This document shows, in pieces, positions 1 to 8,287 of a stretch of 41,343 nucleotides of DNA (position 1 is its first letter; each line of letters opens with the position of its first letter). The notes beneath the pieces were generated by a model. The model saw only the letters and a list, made by a program, of their open reading frames with translations. It did no database searches and had not been told where the DNA came from. Source of the DNA: JBPOFM01 sp038259855. Its GTDB lineage: Bacteria; Bacteroidota; Bacteroidia; Flavobacteriales; Flavobacteriaceae. The position numbers and the translations under genes were made by a program. The stretch is from assembly GCA_038259855.1 (NCBI GenBank), contig JBBSOJ010000001.1:1-41343 (forward strand), written 5' to 3'.

Positions 1-100
1 GCTGCCGCTGGGCCCATTTTAAAATAGATTGTCTTTTAAGCAATAATATGAAGAGAAAGCCAACCTATCTTAAAACGTAAAAAAAAACTATATATTTGGA

Positions 101-1129
101 TTAACAAACAGTTCGAAATAGGGGAAGCTTACAGCTGTTTAATCGTTGGTTTGAAAGTTCTGGCATTAATTTACCTGTAAATTTCGTTCGTGGATGGCTT
201 CTGTATTTTTCTATTATTGTTGCTGCTTTTTTAAGAATTGGTATTTTAAACGGGACACCAGTTTTATTTCTTCTTGCCATTATCCAGTTGTTGCCGTCGA
301 TTCCAATTACAATTTTTTCAGGAGTTAAATCCATGATATCTGCATAAGATATTCCACAGTAGCAGCTGAAAATAAATAAATCTCTCACGACATCCAATCT
401 TTTGATTGATAGTTCAAGGGATTCAACTTTCTGCAATTCTTGTTCTGAAAGAAATTCTCGCTCTGTTTTCTCTAATTTCAGTTTGAATTTTAAGAAAGGA
501 TTACTCTCAATCCAATCTATATCATGAGCAAGGCGTATCATCTTTTTCAGGCGCTGAATATGTTTCATGACAGCATTATTCCCAATATTTCCTTGATAGT
601 GTTTGGGCTCGTATGACCTCAAAAAATTCTCAAATCCTAAAACAAATGCATAATTCAAGTTTTGAAGTTGGATATCTGATAGGTTATATTCCTCAAATAT
701 AAATTCTAGGATGTATTTCTGCGAAGTTTTATAATGGCATAAAGTTTTTGCACACAGTTTATGAACCATTTTATCATTGTGATATTCAAAAACATCTTTT
801 ATGGTATGTATTTTAACATCCTCTCCCAAAAATCTTGCTTTAATCAATTGTGGAGTGATGAAACGATTTTCATTCTGTAAATCTCTATAGCAATTTACCA
901 AAGTGGAGCGTGTTTCATCAAGAAATTGGTTAATATTACGAGCCAGATTTCCATTTCCTTGGCATCGTTAGAATTTAGCGTTCCAAGAATCAATGTCTAT
1001 TTTTTCTTTTAAACTAATATTAACACGTTTCCCATTAAGGGTGAGTCGAGCGTAAATTTTAGCTTTGTTATCAACCGCTCTTGAAGAATAAATCCAAAAT
1101 AAAATTGCAAATGTAGATGAAGTACGCAT
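101..1129 (-). pseudogene. Tyrosine recombinase (phage-type integrase), broken
   Basis: This is the remnant of a site-specific recombinase of the Bacteroidota conjugative-element/phage type. Reading from the ATG at 1129, the arm-binding N-terminal domain is visible (MRTSSTFAILFWIYSS, then KAKIYARLTLNGKRVN). Codon 54 is an in-frame TAA at 968-970, and the same frame then continues through the SAM-like core-binding domain into the start of the catalytic domain. The box I region reads CYCGISYADIMDL; an Arg is missing there, as in IntDOT-like enzymes. The frame ends at 101 after ELSNQRLNS, where family members continue to the H-x-x-R and Tyr nucleophile motifs. Those residues are absent, so the enzyme is dead twice over. 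It lies just left of the left att repeat, outside the island. A sequencing error could explain the stop codon but not the missing C-terminus. Confidence 0.85.
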
Positions 1130-1253
1130 AGTTGTCGTCTTAATTGTTGAACAATAATTGAGACGAAAGTCAAATCAACTAAATACTTATGATTATAAAG
1201 ATAATCCTTTTTTCTAACCGTGATCAATGTGACCGATTAAAAAAAAGTGTTAC

Positions 1254-1269
1254 CGATTTGTGACCTTTT
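1254..1269 (+). repeat. Possible integrase arm-type site, copy 1
   Basis: A 16-base motif, CGATTTGTGACCTTTT, recurs at 1449-1464 with one mismatch and in the same orientation. The two copies bracket the left att repeat. Recombinase arm sites are arranged this way, but binding is only inferred. Confidence 0.35.
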
Positions 1270-1285
1270 TAAATAAATCCTAATA

Positions 1286-1391
1286 GTGTCAAATGAATCC
1301 TTCTAAAAGCAAAAACCTCACTAATCATATAATTAGCAAGGTTTTGTACCTATTTGATGTTTCCATCTGTGACCCGACTGGGGTTTGAACC
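1286..1391 (+). repeat. Left attachment-site repeat (partial tRNA-Lys 3' end plus terminator)
   Basis: This 106-base segment matches 34816-34921 in direct orientation with only six mismatches. The first 67 bases (1286-1352) are identical and include the tRNA terminator hairpin (arms 1312-1325 and 1332-1345). Bases 1370-1391 copy the T-arm and 3' acceptor of the tRNA-Lys gene on the minus strand, with changes in the T-loop side. After 1391 the match ends, so there is no complete tRNA here. It is read as the displaced att half formed by integration at the tRNA 3' end. Confidence 0.85.
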
Positions 1392-1414
1392 TATGGTCTG
1401 GTTCGCAGTCACAG
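1367..1414. repeat. Inverted repeat CTGTGAC/GTCACAG at the left att
   Basis: CTGTGAC at 1367-1373 and GTCACAG at 1408-1414 form a perfect 7-base inverted pair across the tRNA-like tail. The right att copy does not preserve the second arm. It may be a core-type recombinase site or chance. Confidence 0.3.
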
Positions 1415-1448
1415 CAAGGGTTATGCTAATTTTCACAATCTATGTTGA

Positions 1449-1464
1449 CGATTTGTGAACTTTT
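1449..1464 (+). repeat. Possible integrase arm-type site, copy 2
   Basis: CGATTTGTGAACTTTT is the direct-repeat partner of 1254-1269 (15 of 16 bases equal), on the island side of the left att. Confidence 0.35.
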
Positions 1465-1683
1465 ATGATTACGTATGTCAAAGTAACTTTCGTTATTATA
1501 AATATAGTAATAAGTAAATTGAAAGTATATAAAAAATTTAGAATTTGCGAAACCACGTCATAGAGCTGTGCTTTCTTTTAGTTTTATATGAAAGGCTGAT
1601 AAATTATGTATTAAAAAATTCCAGTAGATCTCAATAATTTTTTGAGCTATATTTTTATTTAATAGTTGCAGCTTAAAAATACA

Positions 1684-2826
1684 ATGCTTTGTAATTTTCA
1701 AAATTGTAATTTTTTAAATTTACATTTTTTGGAAAATAAAGCTATCAAGGATATTATTAATAGTTATTCGTGGCTTAAAGCAAACGAATATGCAACCAGT
1801 GATGAATCATATCCAATTGATTACATGCAGAAATTGCAAAGTTCTGATTTGATGCTTCTCAATGTGCCTCAAAGATATGGCGGCATCAGTCCAAACTCGG
1901 GAAATGATAATGTACGTATTTTAAATGTTCTGAAACTAATTGGAGAACGAGATCTATCGGTCGGACGCATATTTGAAGGTCACATCAACGCCATGATACT
2001 GATTCATAAATATGCGACTGAAAACCAAAAGAAAATATATTTCTCGGAAGCAAAACATGGCATGTTATTCGGTATTTGGAATTCAGAACATCCGTCGGAA
2101 CCATTAGAGATATTTGAATCAAACCATTCTAACATTTTAAAAGGCGCTAAAGTGTTTTGTTCTGGTGCTAATAATGTTTTTCGTCCCATCGTAACAGCAC
2201 AAGGACGCGATGGCCAACAGATGGTTATTTTACATTTAGATGAATACCATTTAGAAGAGGACTATACGTATTGGCAACCTATGGGAATGATATCTTCTGT
2301 CAGTTGTCGCTTTGATTTTACTGACGTTCAAGTTTCTGATGAACAATTTTTAGGATATCCATACAGTTATTATGGTGAACCTGATTTTTCCGGTGGTTCG
2401 TTACGGTTTGCTGCTGTGCAATTAGGCGGGGCTTCTGCCTGCATTAAGGCAACAGTCAGTCATTTAAAGAGATTAAATAGAACTGATGATGTTCATCAAA
2501 ATAGGCGAATGGCCAAGATTGCAGTTTTGCAAAAAACTGGCGAACTTTGGCTTGGAGCTGCTGGAAAAGCGTATGATAATAGATATGAAAAACCGGACGA
2601 ATGTCTCTATATCGCAAATATGTTCCGCACCGTTGTAAGCGATTTATGCGAAAAAGTCCTTTCGCTGTGTGAAAAATCAATAGGACTGCAAGGATTTTTA
2701 AAACCACATCCGTTACAACGAATTCACAGAGATTTATCTGTTTATTTAAAACAACCAGCTCCGGATAAAACACTTTCTGAAGTAGGTAAATATTTTATTA
2801 AAGAACATGCTACCGATGAAGAATAG
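1684..2826 (+). CDS. Acyl-CoA dehydrogenase-like flavoprotein, atypical catalytic region
   Basis: A 380-residue protein with the acyl-CoA dehydrogenase fold signature: an N-terminal helical part, a beta-domain stretch (GMISSVSCRFDFTDVQV), and the C-terminal helical bundle (SIGLQGFLKPHPLQRIHRDL). The ATG at 1684 is preferred; a TTG six codons upstream (1666) keeps the frame but has no support. At the C-terminus, where ordinary family members carry the YEG catalytic-base motif, this protein reads YLKQPAPD, so the usual Glu appears to be missing. I recall this ending from acyl-CoA-dehydrogenase homologues that sit beside PIG-L deacetylases. The next gene overlaps its end by 20 bases, so the two are probably cotranslated. 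The substrate is unknown; it could act on a glycoconjugate lipid or be a flavin enzyme of another reaction. Confidence 0.8.
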   Translation: MLCNFQNCNFLNLHFLENKAIKDIINSYSWLKANEYATSDESYPIDYMQKLQSSDLMLLNVPQRYGGISPNSGNDNVRILNVLKLIGERDLSVGRIFEGHINAMILIHKYATENQKKIYFSEAKHGMLFGIWNSEHPSEPLEIFESNHSNILKGAKVFCSGANNVFRPIVTAQGRDGQQMVILHLDEYHLEEDYTYWQPMGMISSVSCRFDFTDVQVSDEQFLGYPYSYYGEPDFSGGSLRFAAVQLGGASACIKATVSHLKRLNRTDDVHQNRRMAKIAVLQKTGELWLGAAGKAYDNRYEKPDECLYIANMFRTVVSDLCEKVLSLCEKSIGLQGFLKPHPLQRIHRDLSVYLKQPAPDKTLSEVGKYFIKEHATDEE

Positions 2827-4150
2827 AATTACGGAATGGGATATGCAACAACTTCCATTTATGAATGTGGATAGGATTGCCGAAGATATAGCTAGCTTGT
2901 TGGTTCTCTCACCTCATCCCGATGATGAAACTTTGGGCTGTGGCGGTTTAATAGCTATGTTGCGAAATGCGAACGTAAAGGTTTCTGTAGTGTTTATCAC
3001 AGATGGTTCTGCATCACATACATCGAAAACGCATCCATCAAATCAATTGGCATTACTAAGAGAAAAGGAGGCAAGGGCAGCTTGCGATATGCTGAATGTG
3101 TCCACGGAAAACGTCTATTTTTTAAGATGTCAGGATTCCCAATTACAACTATTAAGTTCAGAAGATTTAGAAAAAAAAGCGAAACTGATTTCCGAATTGG
3201 TAGGCATCGAGAACTATAAAACCATTGCAGTGCCTTGGCGGAAAGACCCACATCCTGACCACATTGTAACCACTCAAATTGGAAACATTGTAATCAAAAA
3301 CCATAACCCAACTTTGACAAAATTGGAATATCCTATTTGGCTCTGGAAAAATGGTAAAGAAAGCGATTGGCCATTTCAAAATGAAGTCACAGCATTTCGA
3401 TTGGATATTACACCTTATGTAGCACAAAAAAAATCTGCTATGGAACAACATCAATCTCAATTGGGCATGATAGTGTTGGATGACGCCAATGGATTTGTGA
3501 TGACCGAAGAATTGTTAAAACCATTTTATGGAACTCATGAATATTTCTTCGTAGAAAAAACCCAAAAAATCGATACCCTATCCGATGCTTATTTTGATAC
3601 GTTATATGAGAAACAGAGTGACCCATGGAATTTCAGAAATAGTGATTACGAGAGAGCAAAATATCAAAAGTCCATAGCGGCATTAGGAAGAAAGGATTTT
3701 GAAAATGGTTTAGAGTTGGGTTGTTCTGTAGGTGTTCAGACAAAATTACTCGCTGAACTATGTGAGAGTTTAGTCGCTGCAGATATCAGTGACATTGCTG
3801 TTCAAGAAGCCAAATTGACATGTACGGACTATTCAAATATTGAATTTAGAGTCCAGGATGTTTCGAAAAAATTTCCGGATGGGATTTTTGATTTGATTAC
3901 GCTTTGTGAAATTGGTTATTATTTTTCAAAACCAGCTCTCCTGAATGTTTTTAAGAACATTGACGCTGCAATGAAACCAAATGGAAGACTGCTTTTAGTC
4001 CATTGGACTGGATTTGTACCGGATTATCCATTAACAGGCGATGAAGTACATCAAGCCTTTGAGGATTATAATTCGGAAGCAGACAATTTTGAAGTACTTA
4101 TGAGTGAAAAATATGAAAAGTTTCGGATGGACGTCTGTAGAAAACTTTAA
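2807..4150 (+). CDS. Fused PIG-L family deacetylase and NodS-like SAM methyltransferase
   Basis: A 447-residue two-domain enzyme. Residues about 30-250 form a PIG-L/LmbE N-deacetylase with the zinc motif HPDDE at 37-41 and the second metal/catalytic motif HPDH at 149-152. Residues about 260-447 form a class I SAM methyltransferase of the NodS type: an entry motif DPWNFRNSDYERAKYQ at 272-287 and the SAM-binding loop ELGCSVGVQT at 303-312. Known PIG-L proteins remove N-acetyl from GlcNAc conjugates, and NodS N-methylates the freed amine of Nod-factor precursors, so the fusion suggests consecutive deacetylation and methylation of one amino sugar (inference). It starts inside the acyl-CoA-dehydrogenase-like gene (ATG 2807 or 2816) and ends exactly where the opposing operon ends. 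There is no signal peptide, so it should be cytoplasmic. Confidence 0.9.
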   Translation: MLPMKNRITEWDMQQLPFMNVDRIAEDIASLLVLSPHPDDETLGCGGLIAMLRNANVKVSVVFITDGSASHTSKTHPSNQLALLREKEARAACDMLNVSTENVYFLRCQDSQLQLLSSEDLEKKAKLISELVGIENYKTIAVPWRKDPHPDHIVTTQIGNIVIKNHNPTLTKLEYPIWLWKNGKESDWPFQNEVTAFRLDITPYVAQKKSAMEQHQSQLGMIVLDDANGFVMTEELLKPFYGTHEYFFVEKTQKIDTLSDAYFDTLYEKQSDPWNFRNSDYERAKYQKSIAALGRKDFENGLELGCSVGVQTKLLAELCESLVAADISDIAVQEAKLTCTDYSNIEFRVQDVSKKFPDGIFDLITLCEIGYYFSKPALLNVFKNIDAAMKPNGRLLLVHWTGFVPDYPLTGDEVHQAFEDYNSEADNFEVLMSEKYEKFRMDVCRKL

Positions 4151-5320
4151 TCATACGCTATTGACGACCGATGTATTCACTAGGTAAGTCTGCAATTCTT
4201 TTTGAGCTTTGAAAATAGATACTTTTGGATATTTTTTAGTCCATTTGTCATTCTGCTCTAAACTTTTGATAATTTTATGTTTGACCGCTATTTCCGAAAA
4301 ATTGAGCTGAATAATGGTATCAATTTCGTGGTTTAGACCGGTTTTAACTTTTAATTCATTCAGCGAAGATGGAGTTTTATGATTATAATAAGCCTTTACA
4401 AGCAATTCAATATCCAATCGTGCTAAAATTCCTTGTAAACTGTCAACTTCAAATGAAATAATTTCTTCTGTTTCAAATTTTTCAAGTTCTTTTCCAAATC
4501 CCCAAGGTGTTCGTGTATCTTTTCGACTGGAGGTTTTTACTCTCGTACAGGGACAATGTCTTAATGGGAATCCATTGAATAAGACCTCGTCATACAAAGC
4601 GACATCTTCACAAAAACCAATCGGTTTAATGCCTCCAATATCTGTGTAAGTTTGTCCTCGTATCGCGAGATTAGGTCCGGAATTATCAAAATGTTTTGGA
4701 TATGGATTCTTTTCATCTGGTAGAAGTAAATTTTCAATTCGACGAACAGTATCAAAATAGTTCTGTTTCAGCTTCAAAAATCTTTCCATTTTGGAACTCA
4801 ATCCGGAGGTGTCAATCTCAATTTTACCGCAAATCATGCCGTAGTCACTATCAATATAGCTCATTATATTTGCTAACCAGTAAGTATCAACAATTGTGTC
4901 GGCATCTGTCATGGCAATAAATCCTTGATTATTAGCAAGTCTTTCTGAAGCGATATTCATCAGGATGCGACGAACGGCGCCAACATTGTTAACCTTGCGA
5001 TTTGAGGTCGATACTACTATAAGATTACAATCCTTATTTTCCTTTTGAAAATCCTTACAGATTTTAAAAGTACCATCACTGCAATTGTGGCACATGACTA
5101 GGACTTCAAAATCGGATTTTGGTAATGCTTTATGGCCTATGGTTGTCTGATTAAATACCGCATCCAGACAATTTAGAATTGATGCTTCTTCATTGTGCGC
5201 GGGAATGGTAACTATCACTTTTGTTGAAGTATGAGACGCATCCATTCGCTTTAAAAATGATGAAGACATTTTATCCAACGTTGCTTTGTCAGTTATTTCA
5301 TAATAGCTAATGTTATCCAT
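4151..5320 (-). CDS. Glycosyltransferase family 2 (GT-A fold)
   Basis: A 389-residue soluble transferase, the last gene of the five-gene glycosyltransferase operon. It opens with a disordered stretch and then the GT2 nucleotide-binding start VIVTIPAHNEEASILN (35-50). The metal motif DAD is at 139-141, and an acceptor-side ED (CEDVALYDE) follows GGIKPIGF at 238-239. No membrane segment is visible, so it acts in the cytoplasm, probably adding one sugar to a carrier or oligosaccharide. Its stop codon abuts the stop of the plus-strand deacetylase/methyltransferase gene with no base between. In other genomes similar GT2 genes sit next to PIG-L and acyl-CoA-dehydrogenase genes, as far as I recall. 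Donor and acceptor cannot be read from the sequence. Confidence 0.85.
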   Translation of the reverse strand: MDNISYYEITDKATLDKMSSSFLKRMDASHTSTKVIVTIPAHNEEASILNCLDAVFNQTTIGHKALPKSDFEVLVMCHNCSDGTFKICKDFQKENKDCNLIVVSTSNRKVNNVGAVRRILMNIASERLANNQGFIAMTDADTIVDTYWLANIMSYIDSDYGMICGKIEIDTSGLSSKMERFLKLKQNYFDTVRRIENLLLPDEKNPYPKHFDNSGPNLAIRGQTYTDIGGIKPIGFCEDVALYDEVLFNGFPLRHCPCTRVKTSSRKDTRTPWGFGKELEKFETEEIISFEVDSLQGILARLDIELLVKAYYNHKTPSSLNELKVKTGLNHEIDTIIQLNFSEIAVKHKIIKSLEQNDKWTKKYPKVSIFKAQKELQTYLVNTSVVNSV

Positions 5321-5354
5321 GTCAAATCAGTTGAGGTATGTTGAAAAAACACCA

Positions 5355-6212
5355 CTAGGCATATGGTTCGTCATGGATGATGGCGTTTTCCAGCTGTAAA
5401 TCGGATGGCTTCTTTTGAATTTTGATAGGAGTCGTTTGTTGAGGTTCCCATTGAATAAAACCTAGGTCATTAAACTTTTGAAGATGGTAAGACATTGGCC
5501 ATACATTCCATTTAGAGTAAAATAAATTTGAGTTATCAACTATGGCCTCCATCGAATTTAAAGGCGGCCGCATAAAGGCATGCTGTTGATGATAGACATT
5601 AGTGTCCGTGAGAAAAAATGGAATTTTTAGGTCTCTGCATTTGAATGCGAAGTCCGTGTCTTCAGCACCATAACCATTGTAATCTTCATCAAATCCTCCA
5701 ATTTCAAAAAATAAATTGGCATTCATATAAAAGCACAAACTCCAAAACTGACCATAATCATCTATTTGGAAGGTTTTAGTATATATGGGTCGAATAGGAT
5801 GTTCTAATGCATCTTTTAATACATCAAAACCTTTCATGTTTACCATATTTATAAGGTATAAGGGCCGCGCCATATACAAGGCTTTGTCGCTCAAAGAGTC
5901 ATTTTTAATTTTACAAAAATAGTCTTCGGACGGAATGCAATCCACGTCCAAAAATGCTAAAATTTCAAATGTGGCCTGTTGTGCGCCATAATTTCGTGCT
6001 CGTCCCAATGGCAACTTATCGGCTTCAAAGTCTGACAAAACACAATGTTTTATGTTAATGTCAAATTCCGGTAAGGACGATTTTGAATTCGCCATTTCCA
6101 CTAAAATCAATTCATCGGGAAGCGTAGTTCCCATCTCAATTCCTTTTAAGACATTCTTTAAATGGCCCAATCTTCCAGAAAATATGATGATGGCTGATAT
6201 TCTGTTCTGATT
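5355..6212 (-). CDS. Glycosyltransferase family 2 with galactosyltransferase-like C-terminus
   Basis: A 285-286 residue GT-A transferase. It has the pattern GRARNYGAQQA followed by the metal motif DVD at 90-92, and a C-terminal galactosyltransferase-type motif GYGAEDTDFAFKCR (181-194) with the late His of VYHQQHAF. The order fits the Glyco_tranf_2/Glyco_transf_7C architecture of enzymes that add Gal or GalNAc-like residues. It is soluble. The annotated ATG at 6215 overlaps the upstream gene's stop by four bases (ATGA), which points to translational coupling. A 34-base gap separates it from the next GT2. The exact sugar is unknown. Confidence 0.85.
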   Translation of the reverse strand, partial: NQNRISAIIIFSGRLGHLKNVLKGIEMGTTLPDELILVEMANSKSSLPEFDINIKHCVLSDFEADKLPLGRARNYGAQQATFEILAFLDVDCIPSEDYFCKIKNDSLSDKALYMARPLYLINMVNMKGFDVLKDALEHPIRPIYTKTFQIDDYGQFWSLCFYMNANLFFEIGGFDEDYNGYGAEDTDFAFKCRDLKIPFFLTDTNVYHQQHAFMRPPLNSMEAIVDNSNLFYSKWNVWPMSYHLQKFNDLGFIQWEPQQTTPIKIQKKPSDLQLENAIIHDEPYA

Positions 6213-7228
6213 CATAAAAATGGTGTTAATTTATCAACTGTCTTGAAATCAGACATTTTACCGAATAGACTCTCTAAATTTGGATGGTCTGGTAGTTCAA
6301 TAAGCTCTTGAACCGATGTTTTTATATCTTTTGAGTTCAGCTCTACTGCTAATTTCTCTTGAATCAAGCCATTCAGAACGTATTGTTGTTCCATATAAGC
6401 TCTATCTTCTACAAAGGCAATAAATTTGTGCTTTAATGATAAAATTTCAGCAGTTAGATTTAGTCCACATGATCCAATCACCATATCATTTTCAATGATA
6501 AGTTTTTTGATGGACGGTGTAAAAGTTAAGATTTTTAGATTCTTTAATGACTTTAGATTTCTTATATCTCCGACAAGCGTAAATTCACTTTTAGGCATTT
6601 GATTGCATAATGATTTCACCAATTGTGAATCTATTTGTGTTCCACCTTTTCCAATCAGAATTAAAATAGAGTAGGCTTTATCATCGTTTTTATCAAGTTT
6701 AAGAATCTTCTTTTTGAATTTGTAACGTGAGATAAAACCTAAATAGTATGTTTTATTAAGTAATGACAGATTTTTTGAATTTTCAAATACCTTCGGATAA
6801 TAGGCAAATAGAAATTCTGAAGCATCATAAGCCATTTGATGTGGAAGGTCTTCTCTATTGCCTAGCATTTTATGATAAGCATATGGGATTCCAGCTATTC
6901 TAAATTGGATAGCTGTCTCTACACTCACATCAATAATTGCAAAACGCACGTCTTCGGAGATACAACATTCCAATAACTGAAAATTTCGATGCAAAATATT
7001 CCCTACCGATTTCGGGAGATAGTGCGCATACTTTGGTAGATTTTCAGAAGTCTCAAGGTATAAAGTGTAATTTGTGTCCTCGTTACAAGTTCTTACAACT
7101 TCAATATTTTTATCAAAATTATAATCAGAAGCTGTAATTACGATGGTTTTTTTTGGAAAAGACTTAAAAAACTCTTGTGCAGAATTGCAATGACCATAGC
7201 CTTGCTGATGTGCATAGTATGCAATCAT
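6212..7228 (-). CDS. MurG/GT28-like glycosyltransferase (GT-B fold)
   Basis: A 338-residue protein that begins with the HxxGxGH-type loop of GT28 enzymes (HQQGYGH, 7-13). A C-terminal nucleotide-sugar domain shows ILIGKGGTQIDSQLVKSL and a late GSCGLNLTAEILSLKHKF segment, similar to the donor-binding GGxxxxxE region in MurG-like proteins. The fold suggests transfer of GlcNAc or a related sugar; alternatively it may be a processing enzyme of the same fold. It overlaps both neighbours by four bases (ATGA-type junctions at 7225-7228 and 6212-6215), so it is a central member of one translationally coupled operon. No transmembrane helix is evident. Confidence 0.75.
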   Translation of the reverse strand: MIAYYAHQQGYGHCNSAQEFFKSFPKKTIVITASDYNFDKNIEVVRTCNEDTNYTLYLETSENLPKYAHYLPKSVGNILHRNFQLLECCISEDVRFAIIDVSVETAIQFRIAGIPYAYHKMLGNREDLPHQMAYDASEFLFAYYPKVFENSKNLSLLNKTYYLGFISRYKFKKKILKLDKNDDKAYSILILIGKGGTQIDSQLVKSLCNQMPKSEFTLVGDIRNLKSLKNLKILTFTPSIKKLIIENDMVIGSCGLNLTAEILSLKHKFIAFVEDRAYMEQQYVLNGLIQEKLAVELNSKDIKTSVQELIELPDHPNLESLFGKMSDFKTVDKLTPFL

Positions 7229-8283
7229 GACACTAATAGTTTAGTACTGACGAGTTCTTGATATATGGATTCGTAAGTATTAACCATCGTGTGATGCGAG
7301 CAAAATTCTTCTGCTCTTTTGCGACACATATTGAGGTCAATTTTTTCTATATTTTTTAGGGCTTTCTCAAATGTTTCAGAACTTTCAAGGTTAAAAAGTA
7401 TGCCGCAATCTTCTGTTAGGATTTCACTTGCCGCCCCAATGTTATTCGCTATGACAGGCGTTCCAGTAGCCAAGGCTTCAGCAATGACCAATCCATAGGG
7501 TTCTGCCCATGTGCTGGTAAACAAAAACGCTTTTGAATGAGAAATTAAATCGTTAACCTCATTCTGTTTTAAATGACCTACATATTCACATTCATCATAA
7601 ATTTTAAGTCGCTGGACAATATGCAAGTCATAATAATCTTGATTCGCAATCGGGCCCGCAATCTTTATCTGAACTTTATATTCATGACACAAATCCATTA
7701 TTTCCCGAAGTCCTTTCTCTTCGCAGATACGACCACACCATGAAAAATATGTTTTTTTAGATACTGACATATCCCATGATTTCAAATTTATACCATTGTA
7801 GACGACAGATACATTCTTCAAAAAAACTCTATAAACGTCTGCTAAACTACTGCTTACTGCAGTGAATATTTGATTTGGATGGTTTGCAACAGCTCTTATC
7901 GCGACGTTCAGATTGTCGAAAACAGGTGTATGGAACGATGTGATAAACGGTGTATCAATGAGACTACCTGCTGCAATAGGATGATGGTTTAAGGAATTAT
8001 TGTGAATAATATCAAATTCCTCCCTTAAAAACTCTCCAAGAGACTTATAGAAATTACCGAAACGGTCAAGTGGTAATAATAAATTTTCATTATCCATACC
8101 TTGAAATTCTGAATCATAGTAAACCATTTTTCCTTTTAAATCAGAACCCATATTGCACAGCGTTGTTACTTCATGACCACGCTTCACTAATTCATTAACA
8201 AGAAGGAAGGTCAACATTTCCAAACCTCCCTGAAAAGGCTCTGCAATAGGATGGGCGTCATGGGCAATAATTCCAATTTTCAT
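7225..8283 (-). CDS. Glycosyltransferase family 4
   Basis: A 352-residue GT-B retaining transferase. The N-terminus MKIGIIAHDAHPIAEPFQGG is the classic GT4 start with a Gly-rich acceptor loop, which decides the ATG at 8283; a longer frame to 8328 would overlap the upstream gene and adds a non-conserved leader. The C-terminal E-x7-E motif is present in EPYGLVIAEALATGTPVIA, followed by GAASEILTEDCGILF. The product is soluble and likely acts at the inner membrane face on lipid-linked or oligosaccharide acceptors. It lies four bases downstream of the membrane GT2 and overlaps the GT28-like gene by four bases. Confidence 0.9.
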   Translation of the reverse strand: MKIGIIAHDAHPIAEPFQGGLEMLTFLLVNELVKRGHEVTTLCNMGSDLKGKMVYYDSEFQGMDNENLLLPLDRFGNFYKSLGEFLREEFDIIHNNSLNHHPIAAGSLIDTPFITSFHTPVFDNLNVAIRAVANHPNQIFTAVSSSLADVYRVFLKNVSVVYNGINLKSWDMSVSKKTYFSWCGRICEEKGLREIMDLCHEYKVQIKIAGPIANQDYYDLHIVQRLKIYDECEYVGHLKQNEVNDLISHSKAFLFTSTWAEPYGLVIAEALATGTPVIANNIGAASEILTEDCGILFNLESSETFEKALKNIEKIDLNMCRKRAEEFCSHHTMVNTYESIYQELVSTKLLVS

Positions 8284-8287
8284 GTGG

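Noticed and set aside
1009..1227. 72-codon minus-strand open frame
   Set aside because: It is another frame of the integrase N-terminal region; the conserved integrase frame starts at 1129.
2807..4150. Polar reading of the fused enzyme as two genes
   Set aside because: The frame is continuous from HPDDE to the SAM domain with no stop or start between, so it is one protein.
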